A DNA stretch of 35,190 nucleotides from Oscillospiraceae bacterium (GTDB lineage Bacteria > Bacillota > Clostridia > Saccharofermentanales > Saccharofermentanaceae): assembly GCA_902794115.1 (NCBI GenBank), contig CADBGD010000012.1:1-35190 (forward strand), read 5' to 3'. Shown one piece after another: positions 1 to 8,243 of this stretch. Below the pieces are notes generated by a model. That model had not been told where the DNA came from and did not search any database. It saw only the letters and a program-made list of their open reading frames with translations. How positions within the stretch are numbered: the stretch's first letter is position 1; every line of letters begins with the position of its first letter. A program made the position numbers and the translations under genes.

Positions 1-467
1 TTGATGTAATAGCGGTATACACCCGGCTCGTCGAACTTGACCACATTCTCTCCGGACGCATCGGTCGCATCACCAAAATCCACTGTAATGGTCTTCTTGT
101 AGGTCTTGTAACCGGTCAAAAGTGTAGAAGTTTCCGCAGCATCCGCGCTTCCGAAAGAAACATCTTCGATCTTCGGATAGGTTGCCGCATTCGCTCCTGT
201 AGTAGTAACAGTTTTACCTTTGTACAGCGGCAGATGAGTAGAATCTCCAGGAATGCCTGCAGCAGGAGTGCTCACCTCATACTGGAAAGTCAGGGACGGA
301 ACCTGCATATCCTCTTCCAAAAGCAGATACTTATTGAATGTTGCGTCCTGCGCAGCTATGGGCACGTAGTTCGTTCCCGCTGCCATCGTCGGGAGTGCCA
401 TCGCGGCCGCTACCATACCTGTGGTGACCACAGTAGATAGCATCTTCAAAATAGATTTCGCTCTCAT
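1..467 (-). CDS. Pilin-like surface protein, N-terminal part (cut by window edge)
   Basis: The reading frame opens at an ATG (465-467) preceded by an AGGAGGAG ribosome binding site and runs off the left edge. The product begins with a typical signal peptide (MRAKSILKMLSTVV, then an Ala-rich hydrophobic stretch ending near PTMAAG). The mature part has segments such as TFNKYLLLEEDMQVPSLTF and DEPGVYRYYI, which resemble the Spy0128/FctA-type pilin domain that carries a Lys-Asn isopeptide bond in sortase-assembled pili. The gene follows the signal-peptidase-like gene on the same strand after about 32 bp, the arrangement known from streptococcal pilus loci (SipA next to the FctA backbone). The LPxTG-like sorting signal and any sortase would lie outside the window, so the pilin assignment rests on the N-terminal half only. 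Confidence 0.7.
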   Translation of the reverse strand, partial: MRAKSILKMLSTVVTTGMVAAAMALPTMAAGTNYVPIAAQDATFNKYLLLEEDMQVPSLTFQYEVSTPAAGIPGDSTHLPLYKGKTVTTTGANAATYPKIEDVSFGSADAAETSTLLTGYKTYKKTITVDFGDATDASGENVVKFDEPGVYRYYI

Positions 468-499
468 TTTTGTTTACTCCTCCTCAAAAATGATTTTTC

Positions 500-1333
500 T
501 TATATTCCCCGTCTTCGTAAAATGAGAACGACTTCTCCTTCCACATCTGACAAAGGAATGGCCCCATATGTTCTACTATCCCCCGCATCAGACCGGTAAT
601 CGTTTAACACGAATACCGTTCCTTTCGGGACGATATACGGAAATGATATCGCTGCTCCAGAAGAAGTCGTAGGATAGACCACATCTTCCAGGATCCCGTA
701 GCCGTTGACTAACAGGCCCTGATCGGTGATGTCGACCGTATCGCCTTCTTTGGCAACGATTCTGCCGAACTTTACCTTACCGTTGAATTTATAGGCGATC
801 TCTACTCCGTTCTGGCCCTTGTCCAGTTTGTAGGTGATCACCAGATCGCCATCCTTGATCATCGGATAGGCGGAATTGCCGTGGTTAACATGAATGCCGA
901 CCACAAAGATCAGAAGTGCAGCTACGGCCAGAGCCGTGATGCCGACCTTGATGAAAAACTCGATCGCATAGTCTTTCGCGGTTTTCTTCTTCCGCTTTTT
1001 CGACTTACCAGGTTTCTTTTCCGAAGACGTTTCCTTCTTTATTTCAGAAGAGGCTTCCGTCTTCGTTTCCGGAGATACAGCTTCGTCCCTGACCGTTCCG
1101 TCAGACTCTATCTCCATTTTCGATTCTTTTTCTTTCGTATCCTCCGGATCCGGACCGGTCTCCATCCCGATATCCATCTCCGGCGCCGCATCTTTAGAAC
1201 CGGTCACTTCTTCAGAAGACTGCTCTTCCAAAACTCCTTCCGTGAACTGTTCTTCCCCGGCCTTTTCTTGCTCCTGTTTCAGCGTCTTGTCTTCATCCGG
1301 CAATTCGTTCATATGCAGGTGTAAGTTCGTCAA
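500..1333 (-). CDS. Signal peptidase I family protein, SipA-like pilus accessory protein
   Basis: The 277-residue product has a charged, Glu/Lys-rich cytoplasmic N-terminus of about 120 residues, one membrane helix (about 125-148) and an S24/S26 signal peptidase fold outside. The box-B region reads GNSAYPMIKDGD, so a serine (Ser154) sits at the nucleophile position. The box-D region reads FGRIVAKEGDTVDI; aligned by eye with the usual VKRIIGLPGDTV, the general-base lysine is replaced by Gly190. Box E (NDYRSDAGDSRTYG) is present. Streptococcal SipA, a pilus assembly factor, is known to have lost catalytic residues. The protein is therefore more likely a pilin-handling chaperone than a general leader peptidase, or an unusual enzyme. 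The first codon is TTG at 1333, only about 3 nt after GGAG; an in-frame ATG at 1312 is the alternative. The pilin gene follows directly. Confidence 0.8.
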   Translation of the reverse strand: MTNLHLHMNELPDEDKTLKQEQEKAGEEQFTEGVLEEQSSEEVTGSKDAAPEMDIGMETGPDPEDTKEKESKMEIESDGTVRDEAVSPETKTEASSEIKKETSSEKKPGKSKKRKKKTAKDYAIEFFIKVGITALAVAALLIFVVGIHVNHGNSAYPMIKDGDLVITYKLDKGQNGVEIAYKFNGKVKFGRIVAKEGDTVDITDQGLLVNGYGILEDVVYPTTSSGAAISFPYIVPKGTVFVLNDYRSDAGDSRTYGAIPLSDVEGEVVLILRRRGI

Positions 1334-1408
1334 ATTCTCCTTTTCATTAGTCTTACTGGATCATCCCCAGCTAAAAACAGGTATACTTCACCTATTTTTA
1401 TACATGGT

Positions 1409-1437
1409 ATTATACACCGAAATCCCCTATTTGTTAA
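1409..1437 (-). promoter_or_regulatory. Sigma-A type promoter for the signal peptidase-pilin pair
   Basis: On the minus strand TTAACA (1432-1437) and a perfect TATAAT (1409-1414) are separated by 17 bp. Transcription would start near 1402, about 70 nt before the first possible start codon. The match is by eye. Confidence 0.7.
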
Positions 1438-1492
1438 ATTTCCTTATTGTTTCGTTTCTGTAAACAAATCTTTAGAAGTACAGTAAAGGTTG

Positions 1493-1525
1493 AAAAAAGA
1501 GGCTTTTCCATTTCGGAAAAGCCTC
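1493..1525 (-). terminator. Rho-independent terminator after the diguanylate cyclase
   Basis: Arms 1499-1509 and 1515-1525 (GAGGCTTTTCC and its complement) form an 11-bp perfect stem with a 5-nt loop. On the minus strand it is followed by six T (A at 1493-1498). It lies about 40 bp beyond the cyclase stop codon and just ahead of the signal peptidase promoter, so it insulates the two units. Confidence 0.9.
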
Positions 1526-1566
1526 CACTGAACCTATTTCGCAAGTAGGTAATATGATATCTGCCA

Positions 1567-2793
1567 TCATCTGGCATTCGGATCCTCACCCCGGGAAATC
1601 TTTATGGCCACCTTATCTTCGTACATCCGCTGATCGGCCTGTTCCATAACCGTCTTTAGGTCGAAAGGTGCTTTTGCATAGGCCAGACCGCAGGCTACCA
1701 CGCACTCCGGCACCGGTTCTTCCTGATTCATCCTGTCCAGATTCTCTCTCCATTTATCCCGGATCCCCACCGCTTCTTCTTCCGAAAGATTCACGGCGAT
1801 GACCAGAAATTCATCTCCGCCGACACGAAAACCGAATACGTTCTCCTTCCCGATGAAGCGGATGCTCTCTGCCGCCTTACAGATCAGCCGGTTTCCGGCT
1901 TCATGACCCAGGGTATCGTTTGTGCGCTTTAGATAGTTCACATCCAGATTATAGACTGCTACACTCTCCGCCTTCGGTATAACATCCCGGATCACCTCAG
2001 CCTGCTTAGTCTTGTTATATAGCTTCGTCATGTGATCGTGCTCATTTTCATAAACGATCTGATTCTGCATGAGAGAGTTCTCAATATACAGTTTGAACGG
2101 GTGACTGAGCATGCTCAAAAGGCGCTCGTCCTTATCGTCGTTATTGGAGACATAAAGGGCATAATCAGCGCCGGTAACCGATTCACCGCAGCAGACGCAG
2201 AGCATTTCACGGTTATCCAGATCTTCTCTGATCACAAGTTCCCCTTCCTTCCCGTCGATCCCGATTTTCGGAAGCGCCGTTTTCCTGGTGCCTTCTTCCC
2301 CTTTATTCCGGATATACTGCTTGACGTTATCCCTGTTTTTTCGGGATGTATAAAGCACGGCCATATCCACGTTACAGTACTTGACCACGATCGGCAGGCA
2401 CTCCCCGGGATCCGTGGCCAGATGGGAGATCAGGTCGACCTGACAGGCCGAAAGGCTCCGCCATTCTTTGACATAGGAGGTCAGATCCCGGAAAAGACCC
2501 GCATAATCACTGACATCATAGATATGGTGCACCAGAATATCCCGTCCGTTATATTTCTCTGCAAAGGAATGGACTTTAAAATAGCGGTCCTCATCACGAT
2601 TGGCGATCTCCCAGTCGAATCCGTTCTTATCCACCGGCTCTTCCTGATAAAGGCGGGACCATTTATTCCACTGCTCTTCATCAAAACCGATCGCATTATT
2701 TCTCTGGATGATCTTCCAGCTGGTATCGGTTACAACGATCTCGGCGGTCTTATCGATTCTGCTGTTCTGAATAATGACATCAACGTTGTCCAT
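1567..2793 (-). CDS. Diguanylate cyclase (GGDEF) with PAS/GAF-like sensory half
   Basis: The 408-residue protein has a C-terminal GGDEF domain (about 245-405) that would make cyclic di-GMP from two GTP. The signature GGDEF is intact at 325-329, the metal aspartate lies in YNLD (Asp284), and the domain opens with DHMTKLYN as usual. No EAL domain follows. The inhibitory I-site RxxD expected upstream of GGDEF is absent (KENV occupies that place), so product inhibition by that site is unlikely. Residues 1-100 look PAS-like and about 115-215 GAF-like, but this is by general appearance only. There is no membrane segment, so it should be a cytosolic sensor; the ligand is unknown. ATG start with a GGGGGA ribosome binding site 5 nt upstream. 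It stands alone, with its own terminator, divergent from the flotillin gene. Confidence 0.92.
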   Translation of the reverse strand: MDNVDVIIQNSRIDKTAEIVVTDTSWKIIQRNNAIGFDEEQWNKWSRLYQEEPVDKNGFDWEIANRDEDRYFKVHSFAEKYNGRDILVHHIYDVSDYAGLFRDLTSYVKEWRSLSACQVDLISHLATDPGECLPIVVKYCNVDMAVLYTSRKNRDNVKQYIRNKGEEGTRKTALPKIGIDGKEGELVIREDLDNREMLCVCCGESVTGADYALYVSNNDDKDERLLSMLSHPFKLYIENSLMQNQIVYENEHDHMTKLYNKTKQAEVIRDVIPKAESVAVYNLDVNYLKRTNDTLGHEAGNRLICKAAESIRFIGKENVFGFRVGGDEFLVIAVNLSEEEAVGIRDKWRENLDRMNQEEPVPECVVACGLAYAKAPFDLKTVMEQADQRMYEDKVAIKISRGEDPNAR

Positions 2794-2838
2794 AGTTGTC
2801 CCCCATCACCCGAAATCCATTTAAGCAAATGATTTTGT

Positions 2839-2847
2839 ATTATACCA
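2839..2847 (-). promoter_or_regulatory. Possible extended -10 promoter for the diguanylate cyclase
   Basis: The minus strand reads TGGTATAAT, a consensus -10 with the TGn extension. No good -35 is visible upstream. The start codon is about 40 nt downstream of the expected start point. Confidence 0.5.
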
Positions 2848-2962
2848 TAAGCCACCTTCCCTTTTCGCGCGCAATTCATCTATTGCCCGCCGGCGCTGAA
2901 ATAGGATCAAATATTCTCTTGCGGGCATGCAAATACATATGTTCCGATCTTATCAGAAATCG

Positions 2963-2991
2963 TTTACATCCTTTCCTGCTCCATATAAAAT
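2963..2991 (+). promoter_or_regulatory. Sigma-A type promoter for the flotillin gene
   Basis: TTTACA (2963-2968) and TAAAAT (2986-2991) are separated by 17 bp on the plus strand. The leader to the ATG would be about 85 nt and contains short inverted repeats (CGAGG 3005-3009 with CCTCG 3036-3040; CTTTC with GAAAG inside), too weak to call a regulator. Confidence 0.6.
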
Positions 2992-3083
2992 AAATAGTGT
3001 AACGCGAGGGACGCTTTCCAAAGAAAGAAAAGTTACCTCGAAGGCCCACATAATCATTTATTTGACGGTAGGAGGTAGGGATT

Positions 3084-4838
3084 ATGCCAAGGGATATCAT
3101 TATTTTAATCGGAATTGCCGTAGGCGCAGTGATTCTTCTCATCATCATTCTTTTTGCGATGATCAAGACTGCAAACGGTAACGAGGCGCTGGTCGTGTCC
3201 GGTGTCGGTGCCACCGACAAGAACGGAAACCCCACGATCAAGAGAGCGGGCGGCCGCGTGGTTATCCCCTTCATTCAGAAAGCGAAGTATTTTGACCTTT
3301 GTGTCAGAACCGCCAAGGTAGAAGGCGATGTGACCAAGACCCAGACCGGTGTACCGATCCAGATCGACTGGGCGGTAGCTTACAATCCGGATGTTTCTTC
3401 CAACGAGAGCCTGCAGCGCGCTGTCTGCAACTTCCTTGACAAGAATGACAAAGAACTGGAGCGTGTTATCCTGGACGTTGTGTCCGGTGGTGTACGTGCC
3501 GTCATCGCAAAGATGACTCCGGAAGAAGTCATGAACGGAAAAGACAAGCTGGATGATCAGGTCAAAGATTCCATTTCCGCACAGATGAAGGATCTGGGAT
3601 TTAATACGATCCTTTCTATCCACGAAGTAGAAGATGCCGCCGGTTCCACCTATTATCAGGATCTGGCCGCCAGAGACAGAGAGACCAGACGTCGTGATGC
3701 CGCGAACATCTCCGCAGAAGCCGAGCAGTCGGTTCGTGAAAAGAGAGCGGAAACAGACCGTATGGCTCAGGAAAAAGAACTGGATGCCCAGGTCGCCGTG
3801 GCTGAGCGTCAGCGCGACACGGATGTAAAGAAAGCCCAGTTCATGGCAGAGACCGCAAGAGAGCAGGCCAAGTCCGAAATGGCAGGTCAGCTGGAGCAGG
3901 AAGCCATAAATCAGCAGCTTGCGGAAAAGCAGGGTGCAGTAAAGGTCACCATCGCCGAGCAGGCCAATCAGGCTGCATTGAAGCAGCAAGAGGTGGAGAT
4001 CACCCGCGCGGAGACTCAGAAGAGAACCACAGTCATCAATGCCGAAGCCGAAGCCGAGAGAAAGAAGGCAGAAGCCGCCGGTGAAGCCGAAGCCAAGAAA
4101 GTATCTGCAGCCGGTAACGCAGAAGCCCAGAAGCTGACCGCAGCCGGTGAAGCCGAAGCTGCCGCAGTCAGAAGAACCCGTGAAGCAGCTGCCACAGCCG
4201 AGGCCAGAAAGACCGAGGCAGACGGTGCGGCAGAAGCCAGAAAACTGGAAGCCGAAGGTGCGGCTACCGCACGTAAGACAGAAGCTGCCGCAGAAGCAGA
4301 AGCTGTAAAGGTGCAGGCAGACGCCGAAGCCACTGCCACCAAGGCAAAGGGTGAAGCGGAAGCTGCCGCCATCGCTGCCAAAGGTAAGGCGGAAGCGGAA
4401 GCAATCGAAGCAAAAGGTAAGGCGGAGGCTGAAGCTGCCCGTGCCCTGTCTGATGCCCAGGCCGCCAACGACAAGGTCAACTTCGAACTTCGTAAGATCG
4501 AGATCGAGCAGAACACCCGCGTACAGGTGGCCACCAATGTGGCAACGGTTATGGCCGAGATCGGTAAGAACGCCAAGTTCTATGACTTTGGCGGCGGTTC
4601 CAAAAACGAAGGTGGCGGAGATCTTCTGACCTCTGTACTGGGACGCATCCCGCAGGTCTTTGCCCAGGCCGATATGCAGAATCAGGCATTAAACGGCGAA
4701 GAGCTGGCAGACACAGTGAAGAAACTGGTCGCTTCGGTGGCGGATCCCATCAAGGGAAAAAAGGACGCTCCGGAAGTCACCTCTGAAGTAAAAGAAGCTG
4801 TTGCGGAAGTCAAAGAGGCTGCTGATCTGAACGAGTAA
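3084..4838 (+). CDS. Flotillin-like SPFH/band 7 membrane scaffold protein
   Basis: The 584-residue protein starts with a single membrane segment (about 4-26), then an SPFH/band 7 domain (about 30-200; note NEALVVSGVGA and AGGRVVIPFIQ, typical of flotillins), then a long Glu/Ala/Lys coiled coil and a Gly-rich C-terminal tail. Bacterial flotillins (FloT/YqiK type) organise membrane microdomains and oligomerise at the cytoplasmic face. Residues about 325-455 form an unusually regular series of 11-residue units such as AAGEAEAKKVS, AAGNAEAQKLT, ADGAAEARKLE and GKAEAEAIEAK. The NfeD-type partner often found next to flotillin genes is not present here. The start is supported by TAGGAGGTAGGG just upstream. 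Long open frames on the opposite strand come from the Ala/Glu repeat composition and are not genes. Confidence 0.93.
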   Translation: MPRDIIILIGIAVGAVILLIIILFAMIKTANGNEALVVSGVGATDKNGNPTIKRAGGRVVIPFIQKAKYFDLCVRTAKVEGDVTKTQTGVPIQIDWAVAYNPDVSSNESLQRAVCNFLDKNDKELERVILDVVSGGVRAVIAKMTPEEVMNGKDKLDDQVKDSISAQMKDLGFNTILSIHEVEDAAGSTYYQDLAARDRETRRRDAANISAEAEQSVREKRAETDRMAQEKELDAQVAVAERQRDTDVKKAQFMAETAREQAKSEMAGQLEQEAINQQLAEKQGAVKVTIAEQANQAALKQQEVEITRAETQKRTTVINAEAEAERKKAEAAGEAEAKKVSAAGNAEAQKLTAAGEAEAAAVRRTREAAATAEARKTEADGAAEARKLEAEGAATARKTEAAAEAEAVKVQADAEATATKAKGEAEAAAIAAKGKAEAEAIEAKGKAEAEAARALSDAQAANDKVNFELRKIEIEQNTRVQVATNVATVMAEIGKNAKFYDFGGGSKNEGGGDLLTSVLGRIPQVFAQADMQNQALNGEELADTVKKLVASVADPIKGKKDAPEVTSEVKEAVAEVKEAADLNE

Positions 4839-4874
4839 CCTGAAAGAGCAACCTGAAAAGGTCAGAAAGTAATC

Positions 4875-4918
4875 GAGGCGCATCCCGGAAATTTTCGGGG
4901 TGCGCCTCTTCTTTTTCT
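4875..4918 (+). terminator. Rho-independent terminator after the flotillin gene
   Basis: GAGGCGCATCCCG (4875-4887) pairs with CGGGGTGCGCCTC (4896-4908) with one G-T wobble, followed by a T-rich tract on the plus strand. It sits between two converging genes. On the minus strand there is no T run after the stem, so it may stop mgtA transcription only weakly. Confidence 0.88.
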
Positions 4919-4924
4919 TTCTTA

Positions 4925-7543
4925 TCAGTACCAGTCGTGGTGCCGCTTGATATAGACTGTTTTCATGATCTGGGCCAGGATCATGTAGACCAGCATCAGG
5001 ATAAGAAGCCAGGGAAGGTACATGATCGTGATGGTCGGCATAGTGAAGAAAGTGGAAATACCGGTAAAGCCGATCAGCATCGTAATGGCAATGATCGCCG
5101 CCGTGGAAAGCGAAAGCTGGACCGAGGCCCGGTCGTGGATGAACGGCAGTTTCGGCGTACGGATCGTATGGATGACCATGGTCTGGGAGATAACACCGAA
5201 CATAAACCAGCCGCACTGGAAATATCCGGCCATATCTTCACAGTTGAATTTGAAGACGAACCAGAGTACCAGGAAGCACAGGACATCCAGCACGGTACTT
5301 AGTAGTCCGAAAGACACCATAAAACTTCGGATACCTTTGAGATCCCACTTCTTCGGTCTTTCAATATAGCGTGATTCCACATGGTCAAAAGGCATACCCA
5401 GCTGGGCAAAGTCATTTAAAAGGTTCTGTACCAGGATATGAACCGGAAGCATCGGCAGAAACGGCAGGAAGATACTTGCGATCAAAACGGAGAACATGTT
5501 ACCGAAGTTACCGCTGACCGACATTTTCAGATACTTGGACATATTGGCAAAGGTGGTTCGTCCCTCGACCACACCCTCGTCCAGTACATTCAGGTCCTTT
5601 TCCAGAAGGATGATGTCCGCCACCTCTTTTGCAATATCCACGGCATTATCTACGGAAATACCGATATCCGCCTGCTTGAGCGGCAAACTGTCGTTGATGC
5701 CGTCACCCATGTAGCCGACGGTGTGGCCCTTGGACTGGAACATCTTTACCACACGCTGTTTCTGATACGGGGAAAGTTTGGAGAAGATATCGCACTTTTC
5801 GCAGGCTTCCGCCAGTTCTTCATCGGACATGGCCTCGATCTTGGCGCCGATCAGCGTCATCTCGGTACTGAATCCCAGTCTTCCGCAGATATTGATCGCC
5901 ACACCTTCGCTGTCGCCGGTAAGCACGACCGTACGTACACCGTTCTTCCGAAGGGCATTGATGGCTGTGGCGGCCGACTCCTTCGGCGGATCCAGGAAGC
6001 CTACAAATCCGATCAGCACCATATCGCTTTCGTCCTGTACGCCAAATACATCTACACCATGGACGTTATTTTTCTGGGCAACGGCAATTACACGGATTCC
6101 TTCCAGGTTATTCTCCTCCGCCAGTTTCTTTGCATTGACACGAAGTTCTTCTGTGATCTCTTTGACTTCGCCGTCGATCTCGATAAAGGAGCAGATCGAC
6201 AAGATCTCGTCTACCGCGCCTTTTGTGATCAGCTGGCGTTTGCCTTTTTCGTCTTTGAGCACGACGCTCATACGGCGGCGGGAAAAATCGAAGGGGATCT
6301 CATCCTCGCGGATATAGGCGGATTTTAAAAAGGACAGTTCTTCTTTTTCTGCCCGGCTGATAATGGCCACATCCATCAGGTTCTTAAGTCCGGTCTGGAA
6401 ATAACTGTTCAGGAAGGCATGGCGCAGGATACGCTTATCTTCTCTTCCCAGCACATCCATATATTTTTCCAGAATGATCTCATCCTGGGTCAGCGTACCG
6501 GTCTTATCCGTGCAGAACACATCCATCTCGCCGAAGGTCTGAATGGCGCCCAGACGTTTTACGATGGTCTTTTTCCGGGACATGTTGATCGCGCCCCGGG
6601 CCAGAGACGAGTTCATGATAACAGGGAGCATTTCCGGCATGATCCCGACTGCGATGGTGATACCGAACATCAGGGACTGAAGCCAGCTTCCCTTCGTCAG
6701 GAAGTTCGCGATAAAGATCACCGGGACCGTGATCAGCATGAAACGGATCAGAAGCTTACTTACGGAATCCAGGTTCTTTTCAAAGGCGCTCTTTTCTTCG
6801 TAGGAGTTCAGGCTCTTGGCCATACTGCCGAAGTAGGTATCGCCGCCTGTTGTGAGGATAATGGCCTTGGCGCTTCCGGATACGATATTACTTCCCATAA
6901 AGCCGATGTTGGCCAGGTCCGTCACACCTACGTTGGTTTCGGAAGTGGTGAACTTCTCGACCGGGTTACTCTCACCGGTGAGCTGGGACTGGTCGATAAA
7001 AAGGTCCTTGGTTTCCAGGAAACGCACGTCACCGGGGATCATGTCGCCGGATGCAAGTTTCACGATATCACCGGGAACGATCTCTTCGATCTCGATTTCC
7101 GCCTCGACACCGTTACGGATCACATCCAGTTTGTTGGTGATCATGCCCTGAAGTTTTTTTGCCGCATTATTGGATTTTTCTTCCTGGACAAAGGAAATGA
7201 CTGCGGAGATAACGATAACTGCCGTCAGCATGATAAAGGTGGCAAAGGATGGTTCGTCCGCCAGGATCACGTCCGTGATGAATGTAATGATCGCCACCAC
7301 CAGAAGTACGATATTGAACGGGTTGATAATGGCGTCCTTGATTCGGACAAAAAGACTCTTCTCTTTTCCGAAATCGATAATATTTCTGCCGTATTCATCC
7401 AGACGGTCATCGGCCTGGATCGGATCTAATCCGTCTTCGTCTGTCTGATATTTTTCAAACAGCGCGGTCTTCTCCATGGCGCTTAACTCGAGAAGCACTT
7501 TCTCGACTTCATTACGGTGTTCGGGGTTCTCTTTTTTCCTCAT
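4925..7543 (-). CDS. mgtA: Magnesium-translocating P-type ATPase, MgtA type
   Basis: The 872-residue protein is a full P3-type ATPase that uses ATP to bring Mg2+ into the cell. Visible motifs are TGES in the actuator domain (189-192), PEMLP in the ion-binding helix (303-307), the phosphorylation motif DKTGTLT (Asp346), TGDS, and GDGINDSLPLKQADIG in the hinge. Membrane helices lie at about 70-120, 265-310 and in the last 200 residues. The length fits the family. The start codon is 10 bp after the upstream lipoprotein gene with AGGAGGG in between, so the genes are probably co-transcribed. No leader with room for a Mg2+ riboswitch exists directly before it, which is unusual because mgtA is commonly controlled by such leaders. 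Confidence 0.95.
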   Translation of the reverse strand: MRKKENPEHRNEVEKVLLELSAMEKTALFEKYQTDEDGLDPIQADDRLDEYGRNIIDFGKEKSLFVRIKDAIINPFNIVLLVVAIITFITDVILADEPSFATFIMLTAVIVISAVISFVQEEKSNNAAKKLQGMITNKLDVIRNGVEAEIEIEEIVPGDIVKLASGDMIPGDVRFLETKDLFIDQSQLTGESNPVEKFTTSETNVGVTDLANIGFMGSNIVSGSAKAIILTTGGDTYFGSMAKSLNSYEEKSAFEKNLDSVSKLLIRFMLITVPVIFIANFLTKGSWLQSLMFGITIAVGIMPEMLPVIMNSSLARGAINMSRKKTIVKRLGAIQTFGEMDVFCTDKTGTLTQDEIILEKYMDVLGREDKRILRHAFLNSYFQTGLKNLMDVAIISRAEKEELSFLKSAYIREDEIPFDFSRRRMSVVLKDEKGKRQLITKGAVDEILSICSFIEIDGEVKEITEELRVNAKKLAEENNLEGIRVIAVAQKNNVHGVDVFGVQDESDMVLIGFVGFLDPPKESAATAINALRKNGVRTVVLTGDSEGVAINICGRLGFSTEMTLIGAKIEAMSDEELAEACEKCDIFSKLSPYQKQRVVKMFQSKGHTVGYMGDGINDSLPLKQADIGISVDNAVDIAKEVADIILLEKDLNVLDEGVVEGRTTFANMSKYLKMSVSGNFGNMFSVLIASIFLPFLPMLPVHILVQNLLNDFAQLGMPFDHVESRYIERPKKWDLKGIRSFMVSFGLLSTVLDVLCFLVLWFVFKFNCEDMAGYFQCGWFMFGVISQTMVIHTIRTPKLPFIHDRASVQLSLSTAAIIAITMLIGFTGISTFFTMPTITIMYLPWLLILMLVYMILAQIMKTVYIKRHHDWY

Positions 7544-7553
7544 CGGGCCCTCC

Positions 7554-8228
7554 TTATTCCCGGGAAGACAGATCCACGCCCATCGCCTGTAAGATCCCTT
7601 CTGCGGTCTTTACCTGATCTTCACCGATGGCTTCCGTACTGAAGTGCAGGTTTTCCGTCTGAGCCAAAACAAAGAGCATGGAAAGCCCGTCTTCCGCCTG
7701 ACAATAATAGGCCTGCATCTTTTTCCCTTCTTCGTCAATGATCACGTCCCGGGTGACAAGATCTTCTTCGTACCATCCACCGTAATCCAGGACCTCCTTA
7801 TACACTTTTTCTGCCGAGGCACTGTCCGGATGCTTCTCCACAACGAACCGCAGTTCCCGGCACTCATACCGGATCCCACCGTTTTCTTCACTAGTGAAAT
7901 ACTGGATTCCGTTATCATCGCAATATTGGAGAAATGCTTTTTCCATTTCATCCGGACTCAAATTCTCCGGAATGGCCGAGGAAGCGGTCGAAGACTCTTC
8001 TTCCGATGAACTTTCCGTCTCAGATTCAGTGGACGATTCAGTCGTCGTTTCCTTTTCGGTATCAGAAGTGGAAGAATCATCCGCGCTGGTTTCCGTCGAT
8101 TCCGTTACCACCGTTTCAGATTTACCCGTCGTCTCTTCCGATTTCTGCTTCTCGCTACTGCTACAGCCACACATGGCTACAGATAAACTCAGAAGAATAC
8201 TTATCAGAATTTCTTTTCTTCGAATCAT
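7554..8228 (-). CDS. Small lipoprotein of unknown function with Ser/Thr/Glu-rich linker
   Basis: The 224-residue product has a lipoprotein signal peptide with acceptor cysteine probably Cys22 (MCGC), then about 65 residues made almost wholly of Ser, Thr, Glu and Asp, and a globular domain of about 130 residues starting at PENLSPDEMEKAF. I do not recognise the globular domain. The linker would reach through the cell wall from the membrane anchor. The gene starts 15 bp after the upstream solute-binding lipoprotein, with a GGAG ribosome binding site, and ends 10 bp before mgtA, so it belongs to the same transcription unit. A role in sensing or supporting transport is possible only by context. 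Confidence 0.8.
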   Translation of the reverse strand: MIRRKEILISILLSLSVAMCGCSSSEKQKSEETTGKSETVVTESTETSADDSSTSDTEKETTTESSTESETESSSEEESSTASSAIPENLSPDEMEKAFLQYCDDNGIQYFTSEENGGIRYECRELRFVVEKHPDSASAEKVYKEVLDYGGWYEEDLVTRDVIIDEEGKKMQAYYCQAEDGLSMLFVLAQTENLHFSTEAIGEDQVKTAEGILQAMGVDLSSRE

Positions 8229-8243
8229 ATTATCATCTCCTCT

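Noticed and set aside
4016..4576. Ala/Ser-rich minus-strand frame inside the flotillin gene
   Set aside because: Produced by reading the Ala/Glu repeat backwards; low-complexity with no start signal.
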